A stretch of DNA of 64,000 nt from F23-D06 sp045130275 (lineage in GTDB: Bacteria > Bacteroidota > Bacteroidia > Bacteroidales > WCHB1-69). A program made the translations under genes and the position numbers. Each line of letters opens with the position of its first letter. The first letter of the stretch is position 1. Location: the NCBI GenBank assembly GCA_045130275.1, contig JBGUPL010000131.1:1-64000 (forward strand), in the 5' to 3' direction. Positions 52,356-60,911 of the stretch are shown here, piece after piece. The notes below the pieces were generated by a model. That model was not told where the DNA came from. It did not search any database and saw only the letters and a list, made by a program, of their open reading frames with translations.

Positions 52356-53060
52356 ATGGCAAATACAGAAAATCTGGGTTCCAAGAAAATGGAGCAAACA
52401 ACTGAAAATGAGAACTTTCTGACAAGATTCTTCACTTTCTTCAGCAAATATCAGAACATTATCTATGGTGTCATTATTGGCATTTTAGTCATTGTTCTTG
52501 CGATTTTGGCTTTCAATCGCTTCTACCTTCAGAAAAAGAATGCCGAAGCTTCCGCTCAAATCGTACAACCCATCCAATGGTTTGTCCAGGGTGACACCGC
52601 CTCTCTGAAGATGGCTCTCGAAGGAGATGGAGAAAACGACGGCTTTCTGGATATCGCCAGCGGCTACAAAATCACTAAGACCGCCAACACCGCCAACTAC
52701 TATGCCGGTCTGACCTATCTCAAATTGGGTCAAAAGGACGAAGCTTTGGATTATCTCAAGAAATTCAAGAAAAAAGAGGATGTGCTGTGGTACGGCTGTC
52801 AAGCCACCATTGGCGATCTCTATGATGAACAAGGTGACGAAGCCAAGGCCATCAGCTACTACGAGAAAGCTGTCAAAGGAAAAGATCCTTTCTTCACCCC
52901 TATCGCCCTTTTCAAATTAGGCCAGATGTACGAGAGAAAAGGCGATTGGAAGAAAGCGCTCAGCACCTATGAAACCATCGAAAAGGATTTCTATGAGGAA
53001 TACAACAAGATGAGCGTCGCTCAATACGTTGAAAGAGCAAAATCCCAAGTATCCAAATAA
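52356..53060 (+). CDS. Membrane-anchored TPR protein (YfgM-like)
   Basis: 234 residues. A short cytoplasmic N-terminus, one membrane helix (IIYGVIIGILVIVLAILAF, about 33-52), then a soluble part with about four tetratricopeptide helices pairs (YYAGLTYLKLGQKDEALDYL, IGDLYDEQGDEAKAISYYEK, FKLGQMYERKGDWKKALSTY). This topology matches YfgM-type ancillary proteins of the Sec translocon, but the role here is inferred from topology only. An internal ATG at residue 12 is an alternative start. ribH follows after 2 bases, so the two are cotranscribed. Confidence 0.85.
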   Translation: MANTENLGSKKMEQTTENENFLTRFFTFFSKYQNIIYGVIIGILVIVLAILAFNRFYLQKKNAEASAQIVQPIQWFVQGDTASLKMALEGDGENDGFLDIASGYKITKTANTANYYAGLTYLKLGQKDEALDYLKKFKKKEDVLWYGCQATIGDLYDEQGDEAKAISYYEKAVKGKDPFFTPIALFKLGQMYERKGDWKKALSTYETIEKDFYEEYNKMSVAQYVERAKSQVSK

Positions 53061-53062
53061 CA

Positions 53063-53551
53063 ATGACAGAGAAGAAGAAAAACTTATCGGAATTCAAGCC
53101 GTTTGAGTTTTCTTCCGCACAAAATACAAGGATCGGTATTGTGGTCAGCGAATGGAACGACCGCATTACCGATTCGCTTTTAAAAGGGGCGGAAGAATGC
53201 CTACTCGACCACGGCATGCCTGAGGAAAATATCCTCGTGAAACACGTTCCCGGCAGTTTCGAATTGCCCATGGGCGCTCAATGGATGTTACAAGAGGGAA
53301 ACGTTGATGCGGTGATCTGCATCGGCTGCGTCATCCAAGGGGAAACCCGCCACTTCGACTTTATCTCACAAGCTGTGGCAGACGGCATCATGAATGTCGG
53401 ACTGAAATACTCCAAACCCGTGATTTTCAGTGTGCTGACATGTAACAACATGGAGCAGGCCGAAGACCGCGCTGGAGGAAAGCATGGCAATAAAGGCGTT
53501 GAAGGTGCTGTCAGCTGCCTTAAAATGTTGGCTCTTTCCGAAAACATTTAG
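53063..53551 (+). CDS. ribH: 6,7-dimethyl-8-ribityllumazine synthase
   Basis: Penultimate enzyme of riboflavin synthesis; condenses the ribityl-aminouracil with dihydroxybutanone phosphate in an icosahedral or pentameric shell. 162 residues. Substrate-binding VSEWNDRITDSLLKGA, VPGSFELPMGAQWM, the phosphate loop GCVIQGETRHFDFI with the catalytic His, and LTCNNMEQAEDRAGGKHGNK are all typical. No other rib genes are next to it. Confidence 0.97.
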   Translation: MTEKKKNLSEFKPFEFSSAQNTRIGIVVSEWNDRITDSLLKGAEECLLDHGMPEENILVKHVPGSFELPMGAQWMLQEGNVDAVICIGCVIQGETRHFDFISQAVADGIMNVGLKYSKPVIFSVLTCNNMEQAEDRAGGKHGNKGVEGAVSCLKMLALSENI

Positions 53552-53574
53552 ATTGCATACTGTCTATTGGCGAA

Positions 53575-53609
53575 ATCTAATAGCCAACGGCTAAAAGCCA
53601 ATAGCCAAA
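53575..53609. repeat. Heptamer array, AGCCAAC/AGCTAAA family (5 units)
   Basis: ATCTAAT, AGCCAAC, GGCTAAA, AGCCAAT, AGCCAAA in phase, between ribH and fmt. Same family as 18322-18356. Confidence 0.75.
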
Positions 53610-53627
53610 ACATATAAGTAACATAAA

Positions 53628-54599
53628 ATGAAAAAATTACGTGTTATCTTCATGGGCACGCCGGAGTTTGCGGTCGCCACATTGGACGCCATCCGGAACG
53701 CGGGACATGAAGTGGTGGCGGTGGTCACCACCCCCGACAAGCCTGCCGGCCGCGGTCAGCAGATGCGCTGCTCCGATGTAAAACGCTACGCCGTGGAGCA
53801 CCAGCTGCCCGTGTTGCAGCCCGAAAAACTCAAAGATGACAGTTTCGTGGAAGATCTGCGCGACTATCGGGCCGATGTTTTCGTGGTGGTGGCCTTCCGC
53901 ATGCTGCCCCGGTGCGTTTACATCATGCCCCCGCTGGGCACCTTTAACGTGCACGCCTCCCTGCTACCACAATACCGGGGTGCCGCGCCCATCCAACGCG
54001 CCATCATGAACGGGGAAACGAAAACCGGCGTCACCACTTTTCTGCTCGACGAACACACCGACACAGGGGCGATGCTGCTCCAAAAAGAGGTGGAGATCAC
54101 GCACGAGGACAATGCCGGAACTTTGCACGACAAACTGATGACCGCCGGAGCTGAAGTGGCAGTGGAAACATTGCGTCAGTTGGCAAATGGGGAGGCCCAT
54201 CCGACCCCGCAACCCGCCGTGGACACCTTGATCCCGGCACCGAAAATTTTCAAGGAAGACATGCTCATCCACTGGGACGACACCGCCGAGAACATCTACA
54301 ACCACGTTCGCGGACTGTCACCCTACCCCGCCGCCTTCACCTATATCGGGTTTCATCATCAAGATGGCGATGAATGGCATCCCTGTGTCTTGAAAATTTA
54401 CGATGTTGAAATCACTGACATTCCCAGCACTTCAAAACCGGGAAAAATCACAAAAATTTCCGACAAAAAATTGCTTATTTCCACAAAAAATTTCGAAATT
54501 TCCGTCAAATCCCTCCAAATTGAAGGTAAAAGGCGAATGAACGTGGAAGATTTTTTGGCAGGTTTTAGATTTAATAATTACACTGATTATTTAGCATAA
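53628..54599 (+). CDS. fmt: Methionyl-tRNA formyltransferase
   Basis: Formylates initiator Met-tRNA with 10-formyl-tetrahydrofolate, the product of the folD pathway. 323 residues. FMGTPEFAVATLDAI and TTPDKPAGRGQQMR open the formyltransferase fold, and the catalytic block is FNVHASLLPQYRGAAPIQRA with the Asn and His, followed by DTGAMLLQKEVEI. The C-terminal OB domain is somewhat degenerate and ends DFLAGFRFNNYTDYLA. No promoter box separates it from ribH. Confidence 0.97.
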   Translation: MKKLRVIFMGTPEFAVATLDAIRNAGHEVVAVVTTPDKPAGRGQQMRCSDVKRYAVEHQLPVLQPEKLKDDSFVEDLRDYRADVFVVVAFRMLPRCVYIMPPLGTFNVHASLLPQYRGAAPIQRAIMNGETKTGVTTFLLDEHTDTGAMLLQKEVEITHEDNAGTLHDKLMTAGAEVAVETLRQLANGEAHPTPQPAVDTLIPAPKIFKEDMLIHWDDTAENIYNHVRGLSPYPAAFTYIGFHHQDGDEWHPCVLKIYDVEITDIPSTSKPGKITKISDKKLLISTKNFEISVKSLQIEGKRRMNVEDFLAGFRFNNYTDYLA

Positions 54600-54670
54600 T
54601 GTAATTATTATCCTTATGGGACTCTGTTTATTAACTAATTAAAATATTTATTCACATTTCAATAATAGGA

Positions 54671-54699
54671 TTTGTAATTTGCAAATTTTACTAAATTTG
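54671..54699 (+). promoter_or_regulatory. Promoter of the HU gene with both boxes
   Basis: TTTG (54671-54674) and TAAATTTG (54692-54699) are separated by 17 bases and match the Bacteroidota -33 and -7 elements. The ATG is 38 bases downstream. Confidence 0.6.
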
Positions 54700-54737
54700 T
54701 GCCTCAAACTCATTATTAACCTTTTAAATTAAAAAAC

Positions 54738-55007
54738 ATGAACAAGAGTGAATTAATCAACGCAATGGCTGAAAAAGCCGGTTTAACCAAAGTTCAAGCC
54801 AAAAGTGCTTTAGAAGCTTTTGTGGCCGCTACCGAAGAGTCTTTGAAAAAAGGTGACAAATTGTCCCTGATCGGATTTGGCACTTTCAGCGTTGCTGATC
54901 GCAAGGCCAGAACAGGTCACAACCCTGCCACCGGCAAATCCATCAAGATTCCGGCAAAGAAGGTTGTTAAATTCAAACCCGGTTCCGCATTTGTTAAAAT
55001 GAAATAA
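54738..55007 (+). CDS. HU-family DNA-binding protein
   Basis: Histone-like nucleoid protein of 89 residues. The N-terminal helices (MNKSELINAMAEKAGL, KVQAKSALEAFVAATEESLK) precede the beta arm with the DNA-intercalating motif KARTGHNPATGKSIKIPAKK. It is followed by a strong terminator, so it is a single-gene unit. Codon use is biased, suggesting high expression. Confidence 0.97.
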   Translation: MNKSELINAMAEKAGLTKVQAKSALEAFVAATEESLKKGDKLSLIGFGTFSVADRKARTGHNPATGKSIKIPAKKVVKFKPGSAFVKMK

Positions 55008-55029
55008 CTTATATTTCATGATGAAAGAA

Positions 55030-55050
55030 AAAGCCCTGAACAAGGGCTTT
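55030..55050 (+). terminator. Terminator of the HU gene
   Basis: The stem AAAGCCCT / AGGGCTTT with loop GAACA is followed by TTTATTTTAT; a clear intrinsic terminator. Confidence 0.85.
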
Positions 55051-55072
55051 TTTATTTTATTAATATGGCAGC

Positions 55073-55765
55073 ATGGTAAAAATAGAGGATAAGATATTGA
55101 GAGAAAAGGTTGTTGAATATCTTCAGCAATTCATTACAGAAAACAGGTTGGAGCGTCTTTCCGAAATCCTGGAAAACAGGACGCGGCACGTCACGGTGGT
55201 GTTGGAGGATCTTTTCCAGGCCCAGAACATCAGCGCGGTGTTGCGGACCTGCGACTGCTACGGGGTTCAGGATGTCCATGTCATTCAACACCGCAACACG
55301 TTTGAGGCGAACAAAGACATCAGCATGGGTGCCGACAAATGGCTGTCCATCCATGAATATCCCCACAGCGAGCACAATGTAAAGGATTGCATCGACAAGT
55401 TGCACGAACAGGGCTACTGGGTGGCCGCCACCCTGCCCGACGAACAAAAACGCACTATTTTCGACCTCCCGGTGGAACAAAAGACCGCTTTTTTGTTCGG
55501 TACCGAACTGACAGGTCTCTCCGACGAGGCCATAAAATATGCCGATGGAAATGTGTTGATACCCATGTACGGTTTCACGGAAAGTTTCAACATTTCAAAC
55601 TCCGCCGCCATCATTTTGTCGCATTTCACTGAAAAAATGCGCCGCTCCAACGTCCATTGGCAGCTCCACGATGAAGAAAAAGAAGAAATATACTTCGATT
55701 GGCTTCAAAAAACCGTGAAAGACCCTGACAGAATGATTGACTATTACATGAAGCATTTTCATTAA
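55073..55765 (+). CDS. TrmH-family (SpoU) tRNA/rRNA 2'-O-ribose methyltransferase
   Basis: 230 residues with the trefoil-knot SPOUT fold. Motif 1 is VVLEDLFQAQNISAVLRTCD with the catalytic arginine, motif 2 FLFGTELTGLSDEAIKYAD, and motif 3 IPMYGFTESFNISNSAAIIL; the flanking N- and C-terminal helical extensions match TrmH, which methylates G18 of tRNA. A close rRNA-modifying relative cannot be excluded. It lies between the HU terminator and a heptamer-array promoter. Confidence 0.9.
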   Translation: MVKIEDKILREKVVEYLQQFITENRLERLSEILENRTRHVTVVLEDLFQAQNISAVLRTCDCYGVQDVHVIQHRNTFEANKDISMGADKWLSIHEYPHSEHNVKDCIDKLHEQGYWVAATLPDEQKRTIFDLPVEQKTAFLFGTELTGLSDEAIKYADGNVLIPMYGFTESFNISNSAAIILSHFTEKMRRSNVHWQLHDEEKEEIYFDWLQKTVKDPDRMIDYYMKHFH

Positions 55766-55799
55766 TTTATGCATATAAACGATATACCCCAATAAAAAT

Positions 55800-55854
55800 C
55801 CTATTGCCTATTGCCTGTTGCCTGTTGCCTGTTGCCTAAAAATTTGTATCTTTG
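55800..55854 (+). promoter_or_regulatory. Heptamer array (CCTRTTG, 5 units) and -7 box of mutA
   Basis: CCTATTG x2 and CCTGTTG x3 (55800-55834), then CCTAAAAATTTG and the -7 box TATCTTTG (55847-55854), 22 bases ahead of the mutA ATG. The TTTG next to the box is too close to serve as a -33 element. Same unit family as 34838-35005. Confidence 0.75.
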
Positions 55855-55876
55855 CCCGCTCAAATATAAAAGGAAT

Positions 55877-57724
55877 ATGAACGACGAAAAATTATTCACC
55901 GAATTCCCGCCCGTGACCACGGAACAGTGGGAAGCTACCATCAATAAAGACCTCAAAGGGGCCGATTATGAGAAAAAACTGGTCTGGAGAACCGATGAAG
56001 GTTTTCAGGTCCGTCCTTATTATCGCGCTGAGAATCTGCAGGATTTAGACTACCTGAAGACTATGCCGAACGAGTTCCCCTACACGCGCGGCACGAAAGC
56101 GCGCGACAACCACTGGGACATCGTTCAGGAAGTAGAAGAGTCTGATCCCGCCAAGGCCAACGCCATCGCGGTGGATGCCCTGAAACGCGGTGCCACCTGC
56201 GTGGCCTTCAATGTTGCCAACATTGACAGAGAGGCTGCGCTGGAAACGCTGCTCAAAGACATTGACCTGAACACCACCGGTGTGCAGTTCAACCACGTGA
56301 AGAGTTTCCTCGACCTGATGAAACGTTTCGTGAACTACGTGGAAGCACACCATTTCGACAAGGAGAAAGTGTCGGGCAGCCTCAACTTCGACCCGTTGAC
56401 TTACCGTCTGCGCCACAACAAATTCTGGAAATCCGCCGAAGAAGACATGCAACAGGCCGTCGAGCTGTTGGAGATGAACGGCTGCATGAAGAATTTCAAG
56501 GTCATCAACGTGAACGGCATTGTGCTGCACAACGCCGGCGCGACCATCGTTCAAGAGCTGGCTTACACGCTTGCTATGGCCAACGAATATCTCGCCTTCT
56601 GCACAGGAAAAGGCCTCAAGCCTGAAAAGGTGGCCTCCCGGATGCAGCTCACCCTCTCCGTCGGTTCCAACTATTTTATGGAAATCGCCAAACTGCGTGC
56701 CACGAGGCTTCTCTGGTCCACGATGGTGGCCCAATACAAACCCGAATGCGACTGCGCTTACAAAATTCATATCAACACCGTTGCATCCACCTGGAACAAA
56801 ACGCTTTACGACCCGTATGTCAATATGCTCCGCAGCACGACGGAGGGAATGTCGGCAGCCATCGGCGGTTCCGATTCCATCTCTCTGCAACCGTTTGACG
56901 TGGCTTACAAAGAATCCGACGAGTTCTCCCGTCGCATCTCCCGCAACGTGCAGGTAATCCTCAAGGAGGAGGCCTTCATGGACCGTGTGGTGGATCCCGC
57001 CGCAGGCTCCTACTATGTTGAGAATCTCACCAATTCCATCGCGGAGAATGCCTGGAAGCTGTTCCAAGCCACCGAAGAGCAGGGCGGTGCCCTCAAAGTC
57101 ATCGAAGACGGTTCGATGCGTGAGGCCATCGAGGCCAGCTGTCAAAAACGCGACATGAACATCGCCACCCGCCGCTACATCCTGCTCGGCACCAACCAGT
57201 ACCCGAACATCAACGAAGCGATGGCAGACAAAATCGAGCGCGTGAAAAAAGACGACTGCGAAGGCTTGAAGACCTATCGCGGCGCCATGGCATTCGAAGA
57301 GGTTCGTCTCGAAACCGAAAAATATGCCAAGGATCACCACCGTCCCTCCGTGTTCCTTCTGAAAGTCGGCAACTTGGCTATGCGTCAGGCGCGTGCCGGG
57401 TTCATCACCAACTTCTTCGGCTGTGCCGGCTACCAGATTGTGGAGCCCGCCGGTTTCCCAACCGTGGAAGAGGGCGTGAAAGCCGCCGGTGAAGCGAAAC
57501 CCGACCTCATCGTGGTGTGCAGCTCCGACGAAGAATATGCCACTCTCGGTGTGGAGGCTGCTAAACAGTGCAAAGCACAGTTCCCGAACACACCGTTCCT
57601 CGTGGCCGGCAACCCCACCGAGTGCCTTGACGCACTCAAGGAAGCCGGTGCCGATGACTTTATCCACGTGAGAGTCAATATTTTGGAATCTTTGAGAAAA
57701 TACAACCAACTGTTACTGAAATAA
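55877..57724 (+). CDS. mutA: Methylmalonyl-CoA mutase, small (beta) subunit
   Basis: Partner of the B12-dependent subunit MutB in isomerising succinyl-CoA and methylmalonyl-CoA on the propionate route. 615 residues from ATG 55877; a longer frame would read through the heptamer array. The N-terminal TIM barrel starts FPPVTTEQWEATINKDLKGA and contains SRMQLTLSVGSNYFMEIAKL and RSTTEGMSAAIGGSDSISL. The C-terminal Rossmann domain (from about 490) lacks the DxHxxG cobalamin motif, as expected of the small subunit. mutB, normally next, is absent: a terminator and an RNA-modification gene follow. Confidence 0.95.
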   Translation: MNDEKLFTEFPPVTTEQWEATINKDLKGADYEKKLVWRTDEGFQVRPYYRAENLQDLDYLKTMPNEFPYTRGTKARDNHWDIVQEVEESDPAKANAIAVDALKRGATCVAFNVANIDREAALETLLKDIDLNTTGVQFNHVKSFLDLMKRFVNYVEAHHFDKEKVSGSLNFDPLTYRLRHNKFWKSAEEDMQQAVELLEMNGCMKNFKVINVNGIVLHNAGATIVQELAYTLAMANEYLAFCTGKGLKPEKVASRMQLTLSVGSNYFMEIAKLRATRLLWSTMVAQYKPECDCAYKIHINTVASTWNKTLYDPYVNMLRSTTEGMSAAIGGSDSISLQPFDVAYKESDEFSRRISRNVQVILKEEAFMDRVVDPAAGSYYVENLTNSIAENAWKLFQATEEQGGALKVIEDGSMREAIEASCQKRDMNIATRRYILLGTNQYPNINEAMADKIERVKKDDCEGLKTYRGAMAFEEVRLETEKYAKDHHRPSVFLLKVGNLAMRQARAGFITNFFGCAGYQIVEPAGFPTVEEGVKAAGEAKPDLIVVCSSDEEYATLGVEAAKQCKAQFPNTPFLVAGNPTECLDALKEAGADDFIHVRVNILESLRKYNQLLLK

Positions 57725-57732
57725 TACAATAT

Positions 57733-57807
57733 GGCGATGCTAAGCATTGCATCGCTACATATTCTTTCCGACATAAGAAACCAATCTCTGAATAAAGATT
57801 GGTTTCT
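57733..57807 (+). terminator. mutA terminator region with two hairpins
   Basis: A first hairpin GCGATGC / GCATCGC (about 57734-57755) is followed by a strong intrinsic terminator: stem AAGAAACCAATCT / AGATTGGTTTCTT (57775-57807) and a TTTTTT run. Confidence 0.85.
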
Positions 57808-57940
57808 TTTTTTTGGATAATTCACAATATCATTGTGATCTTCATAAACACAAATTATGATCCTGCAACCGGACTCGGGGCGAATGTTCTCCGAATAGTG
57901 CATTTAAGACGAACAAGGCCGCACCTATCTGAAAAAATCG

Positions 57941-57948
57941 TATTTTTG
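57941..57948 (+). promoter_or_regulatory. -7 box of the pseudouridine synthase-U32 peptidase unit
   Basis: TATTTTTG followed by CAAG, 29 bases before the ATG at 57978. The rest of the 253-base gap upstream, beyond the terminator, holds nothing that I recognise. Confidence 0.6.
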
Positions 57949-57977
57949 CAAGTTTTTTCAATTAAATGGAATAATCG

Positions 57978-59165
57978 ATGACCAGACAATTCAACAAGGA
58001 GCATTCTGAGGATGATTTCGCACCGAATCGTTCGCGACGCAAACCCTCTTTTCATGATAACAAACGTTCTTTCCCCTCAAAAAACAGGAGAAGAGAGCGT
58101 TCCGACGACGATTTTTCTGAAGATTCAGAACGGAAATTCTCTAAAAAACGCTATCCGAGGGAAAATGACGGGGAACGCAAATATGGGCGGGAACGGAAGT
58201 TTGACGGCCGCCGCGACAACGACAAAGGACGGGGACGCAAGTTCGATGGCGGGAAAAATCGTGACCGCAAATTCCGGAAAGAGGACACCGATTCCAAGCC
58301 GCGTCGCCGCAATGTGGTCGCCGAATCCGAAATCTTAACCGAAATCATCGAACGCCGCAAGAGCGAAGGTCGCACCTTGCCGCGCAAGCAGCGCGTCTTG
58401 TCATTGGAATACGAAGAGAAACACGGCCCCATCCGTCTCAACAAGTACATCGCCAACGCCGGCATTTGCTCGCGTCGCGAGGCCGACGTGCTCATCTCCA
58501 CCGGAGCCATCACCGTCAACGGCGAAGTGGTCACCGAAATGGGCCACAAGGTAATGCCTACCGATGAGGTGCGCTATGGTGACAAAGTGCTGCAACGGGA
58601 AAAGCCTGTTTACGTATTACTCAATAAGCCAAAGGATTACATCACCACCACGGATGACGAGCGCGGTCGTGCCAACGTCATGGAACTGGTACGCGATGCT
58701 TGCGAAGAACGCATCTACCCTGTCGGCCGCCTTGACCGCGACACCACCGGTCTGCTGCTTTTCACCAACGATGGCGACCTCACAAAAAAACTCACGCATC
58801 CAAGTTCAGAAATCGAGAAAACCTACGATGTGGAACTTGACAAGCCCTTCGCGTCTGTCGATATGGATATGTTGCGCAACGGCGTGGAGCTCCACGACGG
58901 CAAGATCACCCCGGATGAGGTGGAATACGTTGGCGAGGGCAAAAAGGAAGTCGGCATCACCATCCATTCCGGCAAAAACCGCATTGTCCGCCGCATATTC
59001 GAATCCCTTGGTTATGAGGTGGTTAAACTCGACCGCGTCATCTTCGCCGGCCTGACGAAGAAAGATCTTCCGCGCGGACGTTGGCGTTTTCTCACCAAAA
59101 ACGAGGTCAGCTTCCTGAAGATGCTCGCCAAGCCCAAAGCTGAATCAGACTCACAGAAACGATGA
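57978..59165 (+). CDS. RluB/RsuA-type 23S/16S rRNA pseudouridine synthase with charged N-terminal extension
   Basis: 395 residues. The first ~130 are a disordered, highly charged extension rich in Arg, Lys, Asp, Gly (RKFDGRRDNDKGRGRKFDGG). Then an S4 RNA-binding domain (IRLNKYIANAGICSRREAD), and the catalytic domain with the active aspartate in VGRLDRDTTGLLLFTNDGDL and the C-terminal KNRIVRRIFESLGYEV. The family modifies uridines in the peptidyl-transferase region (RluB) or 16S rRNA (RsuA); which one is not decided here. Its stop overlaps the start of the next gene (ATGA). Confidence 0.93.
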   Translation: MTRQFNKEHSEDDFAPNRSRRKPSFHDNKRSFPSKNRRRERSDDDFSEDSERKFSKKRYPRENDGERKYGRERKFDGRRDNDKGRGRKFDGGKNRDRKFRKEDTDSKPRRRNVVAESEILTEIIERRKSEGRTLPRKQRVLSLEYEEKHGPIRLNKYIANAGICSRREADVLISTGAITVNGEVVTEMGHKVMPTDEVRYGDKVLQREKPVYVLLNKPKDYITTTDDERGRANVMELVRDACEERIYPVGRLDRDTTGLLLFTNDGDLTKKLTHPSSEIEKTYDVELDKPFASVDMDMLRNGVELHDGKITPDEVEYVGEGKKEVGITIHSGKNRIVRRIFESLGYEVVKLDRVIFAGLTKKDLPRGRWRFLTKNEVSFLKMLAKPKAESDSQKR

Positions 59166-60406
59166 CACCTGTGGAAATCATGTCGCCCGTGGGCTCTTAC
59201 GAGTCCCTGTCCGCGGCCATTGCCGCAGGTGCTGGATCCGTATATTTCGGCGTGGGCGCCATGAACATGCGTTCCCGCTCCGCCGCCAACTTCAACCTTG
59301 AAGACCTTGCCAACATCGTCAATATCTGCCACGAACATGGCGTCAACAGCTATCTCACCGTCAACACCATTATCTATAATGACGAAATCCCGCAGATGCG
59401 CGAGTTGCTGGACGCTGCTAAATCGTGCGGCGTCACCGCCATCATCGCCTCCGATATGGCCGTCATCCAATACGCCCGTCAGATCGGCATTGAAATCCAT
59501 CTCTCCACCCAGTGCAATGTCACCAACATCGAAGCGGTACGCTATTACGCCCAGTTCGCCGATGTGATTGTGCTGGGCCGCGAATGTACTTTGCAACAAA
59601 TCGCAGATATTTGCCAAAATATTAAAAACCAGAATATTACAGGTCCGAAGGGCGAGTTGGTCAAAATCGAAATCTTTATACATGGTGCCCTGTGTATGGC
59701 GGTTTCCGGCAGATGTTACCTCAGCCTCGACAATTACAACTCACCCGCCAACCGCGGGGCTTGCCTGCAACCCTGCCGACGCGGCTATGAAGTGCGCGAT
59801 GTGGAGGATGGTTTGGAATTGCATGTGGATAACCCTTACATTTTCTCTCCCAAGGACTTATGCACCATCGGCTATCTTGACAAAATCGTGCGTGCCGGCG
59901 TCTCCGTGCTCAAAATCGAAGGACGCGGCAGATCTCCGGAATATGTAAAAATGGTGACCGAATGCTATCACGAAGCATTGGGTTGTATTGAAAATCAGAC
60001 ATTTGACATAGACAAGATCAACAATTGGATGACCCGCCTGCGTAGCGTCTATAATCGCGATTTTTGGGGCGGTTACTATTTGGGACGCACCAGCGGCGAG
60101 TGGGCGGAACGATATGGCTCGCAAGCCACACGCATGAAACGGCGTATCGGCAAGATCACCAATTATTTCGGCAAACTCGGCGTGGCGGAAATCTGTATGG
60201 AGGAGGACTCGCTTTCCGTGGGCGACGACCTGCTGATTATCGGACCCACCACCGGCGTCTATGAAGACACCGTACAGGAGATCCGCGTGGAGGACAAACC
60301 CGTGGAAAACGTTGAAAAAGGGGTTTTCTGCTCGGTGAAAACCAAATCGCTCGTGCGCCGCGGCGACCAAGTCTATCGTTGGATTCTTGTAAAAGATGAA
60401 TTCTAA
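59162..60406 (+). CDS. U32-family peptidase / tRNA or rRNA hydroxylation protein (TrhP/RlhA-like)
   Basis: 414 residues. The TIM-barrel N-terminal domain begins EIMSPVGSYESLSAAIAAGA and contains FGVGAMNMRSRSAANF; the cysteine cluster CMAVSGRC...NRGACLQPCRRGY in the centre is the Fe-S-binding signature of U32 proteins. Members long called collagenases are now known to carry out prephenate-dependent hydroxylation of tRNA or rRNA in E. coli, and the coupling to a pseudouridine synthase gene here agrees with an RNA-modification role. The exact RNA target is unknown. Confidence 0.92.
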   Translation: MTPVEIMSPVGSYESLSAAIAAGAGSVYFGVGAMNMRSRSAANFNLEDLANIVNICHEHGVNSYLTVNTIIYNDEIPQMRELLDAAKSCGVTAIIASDMAVIQYARQIGIEIHLSTQCNVTNIEAVRYYAQFADVIVLGRECTLQQIADICQNIKNQNITGPKGELVKIEIFIHGALCMAVSGRCYLSLDNYNSPANRGACLQPCRRGYEVRDVEDGLELHVDNPYIFSPKDLCTIGYLDKIVRAGVSVLKIEGRGRSPEYVKMVTECYHEALGCIENQTFDIDKINNWMTRLRSVYNRDFWGGYYLGRTSGEWAERYGSQATRMKRRIGKITNYFGKLGVAEICMEEDSLSVGDDLLIIGPTTGVYEDTVQEIRVEDKPVENVEKGVFCSVKTKSLVRRGDQVYRWILVKDEF

Positions 60407-60446
60407 TCCCTTTGAACCTGAACTTTAACCATTAAATATAGAAACA

Positions 60447-60887
60447 ATGAAAAAAATATTCGTCTTCATCGCGACCTTAGCTCTTGTTTTTATGTCTTGC
60501 GACAGCGGAGACATCATTGGGGGCTGCTATCACGGCACTTTCCAAAACAAATCAAACGGGAAACTGGAAACAGGCAGTTTGTCATTCACCTATAACCGTG
60601 TAATAGTAGGAGGGGACACGCTTCTCTATTTCATGATGAATGATGTATTACCCATGTCGGAGACTGGCAAATGCCAATTTTCGGGCGACGTGCCGCCCAC
60701 ACTGCTCAGCGACGTGCTGAAAACCATGCCCGCCATTGACAGCATCCAAGTGTGCGATTCCACCGAATCGGTTTCGAAGATTCATATTATATCCGAATTC
60801 AAAGGCAGTTCTGTTAGAACCAACCTGGATTTCACTACCAGCGGTGAAAAAACTGTATCCGTTGACTTTGTCGGATATCTAGAATAA
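60447..60887 (+). CDS. Small lipoprotein of unknown function
   Basis: 146 residues with a lipoprotein signal (FIATLALVFMSC; acylated Cys near 18). The mature part is predicted mostly beta (TGSLSFTYNRVIVGGDTLLYF, SVSKIHIISEFKGSSVR) and could be a small barrel or lipocalin-like fold. I do not recognise a family. It lies 40 bases after the U32 gene and is convergent to lgt, the enzyme that acylates such proteins. Confidence 0.8.
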   Translation: MKKIFVFIATLALVFMSCDSGDIIGGCYHGTFQNKSNGKLETGSLSFTYNRVIVGGDTLLYFMMNDVLPMSETGKCQFSGDVPPTLLSDVLKTMPAIDSIQVCDSTESVSKIHIISEFKGSSVRTNLDFTTSGEKTVSVDFVGYLE

Positions 60888-60911
60888 AATTCCAAAAAAA
60901 CGAAATGCCCA

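Noticed and set aside
56045..57709. 554-codon frame antisense to mutA
   Set aside because: Shadow of a biased coding gene; His/Phe/Val-rich and without domains.
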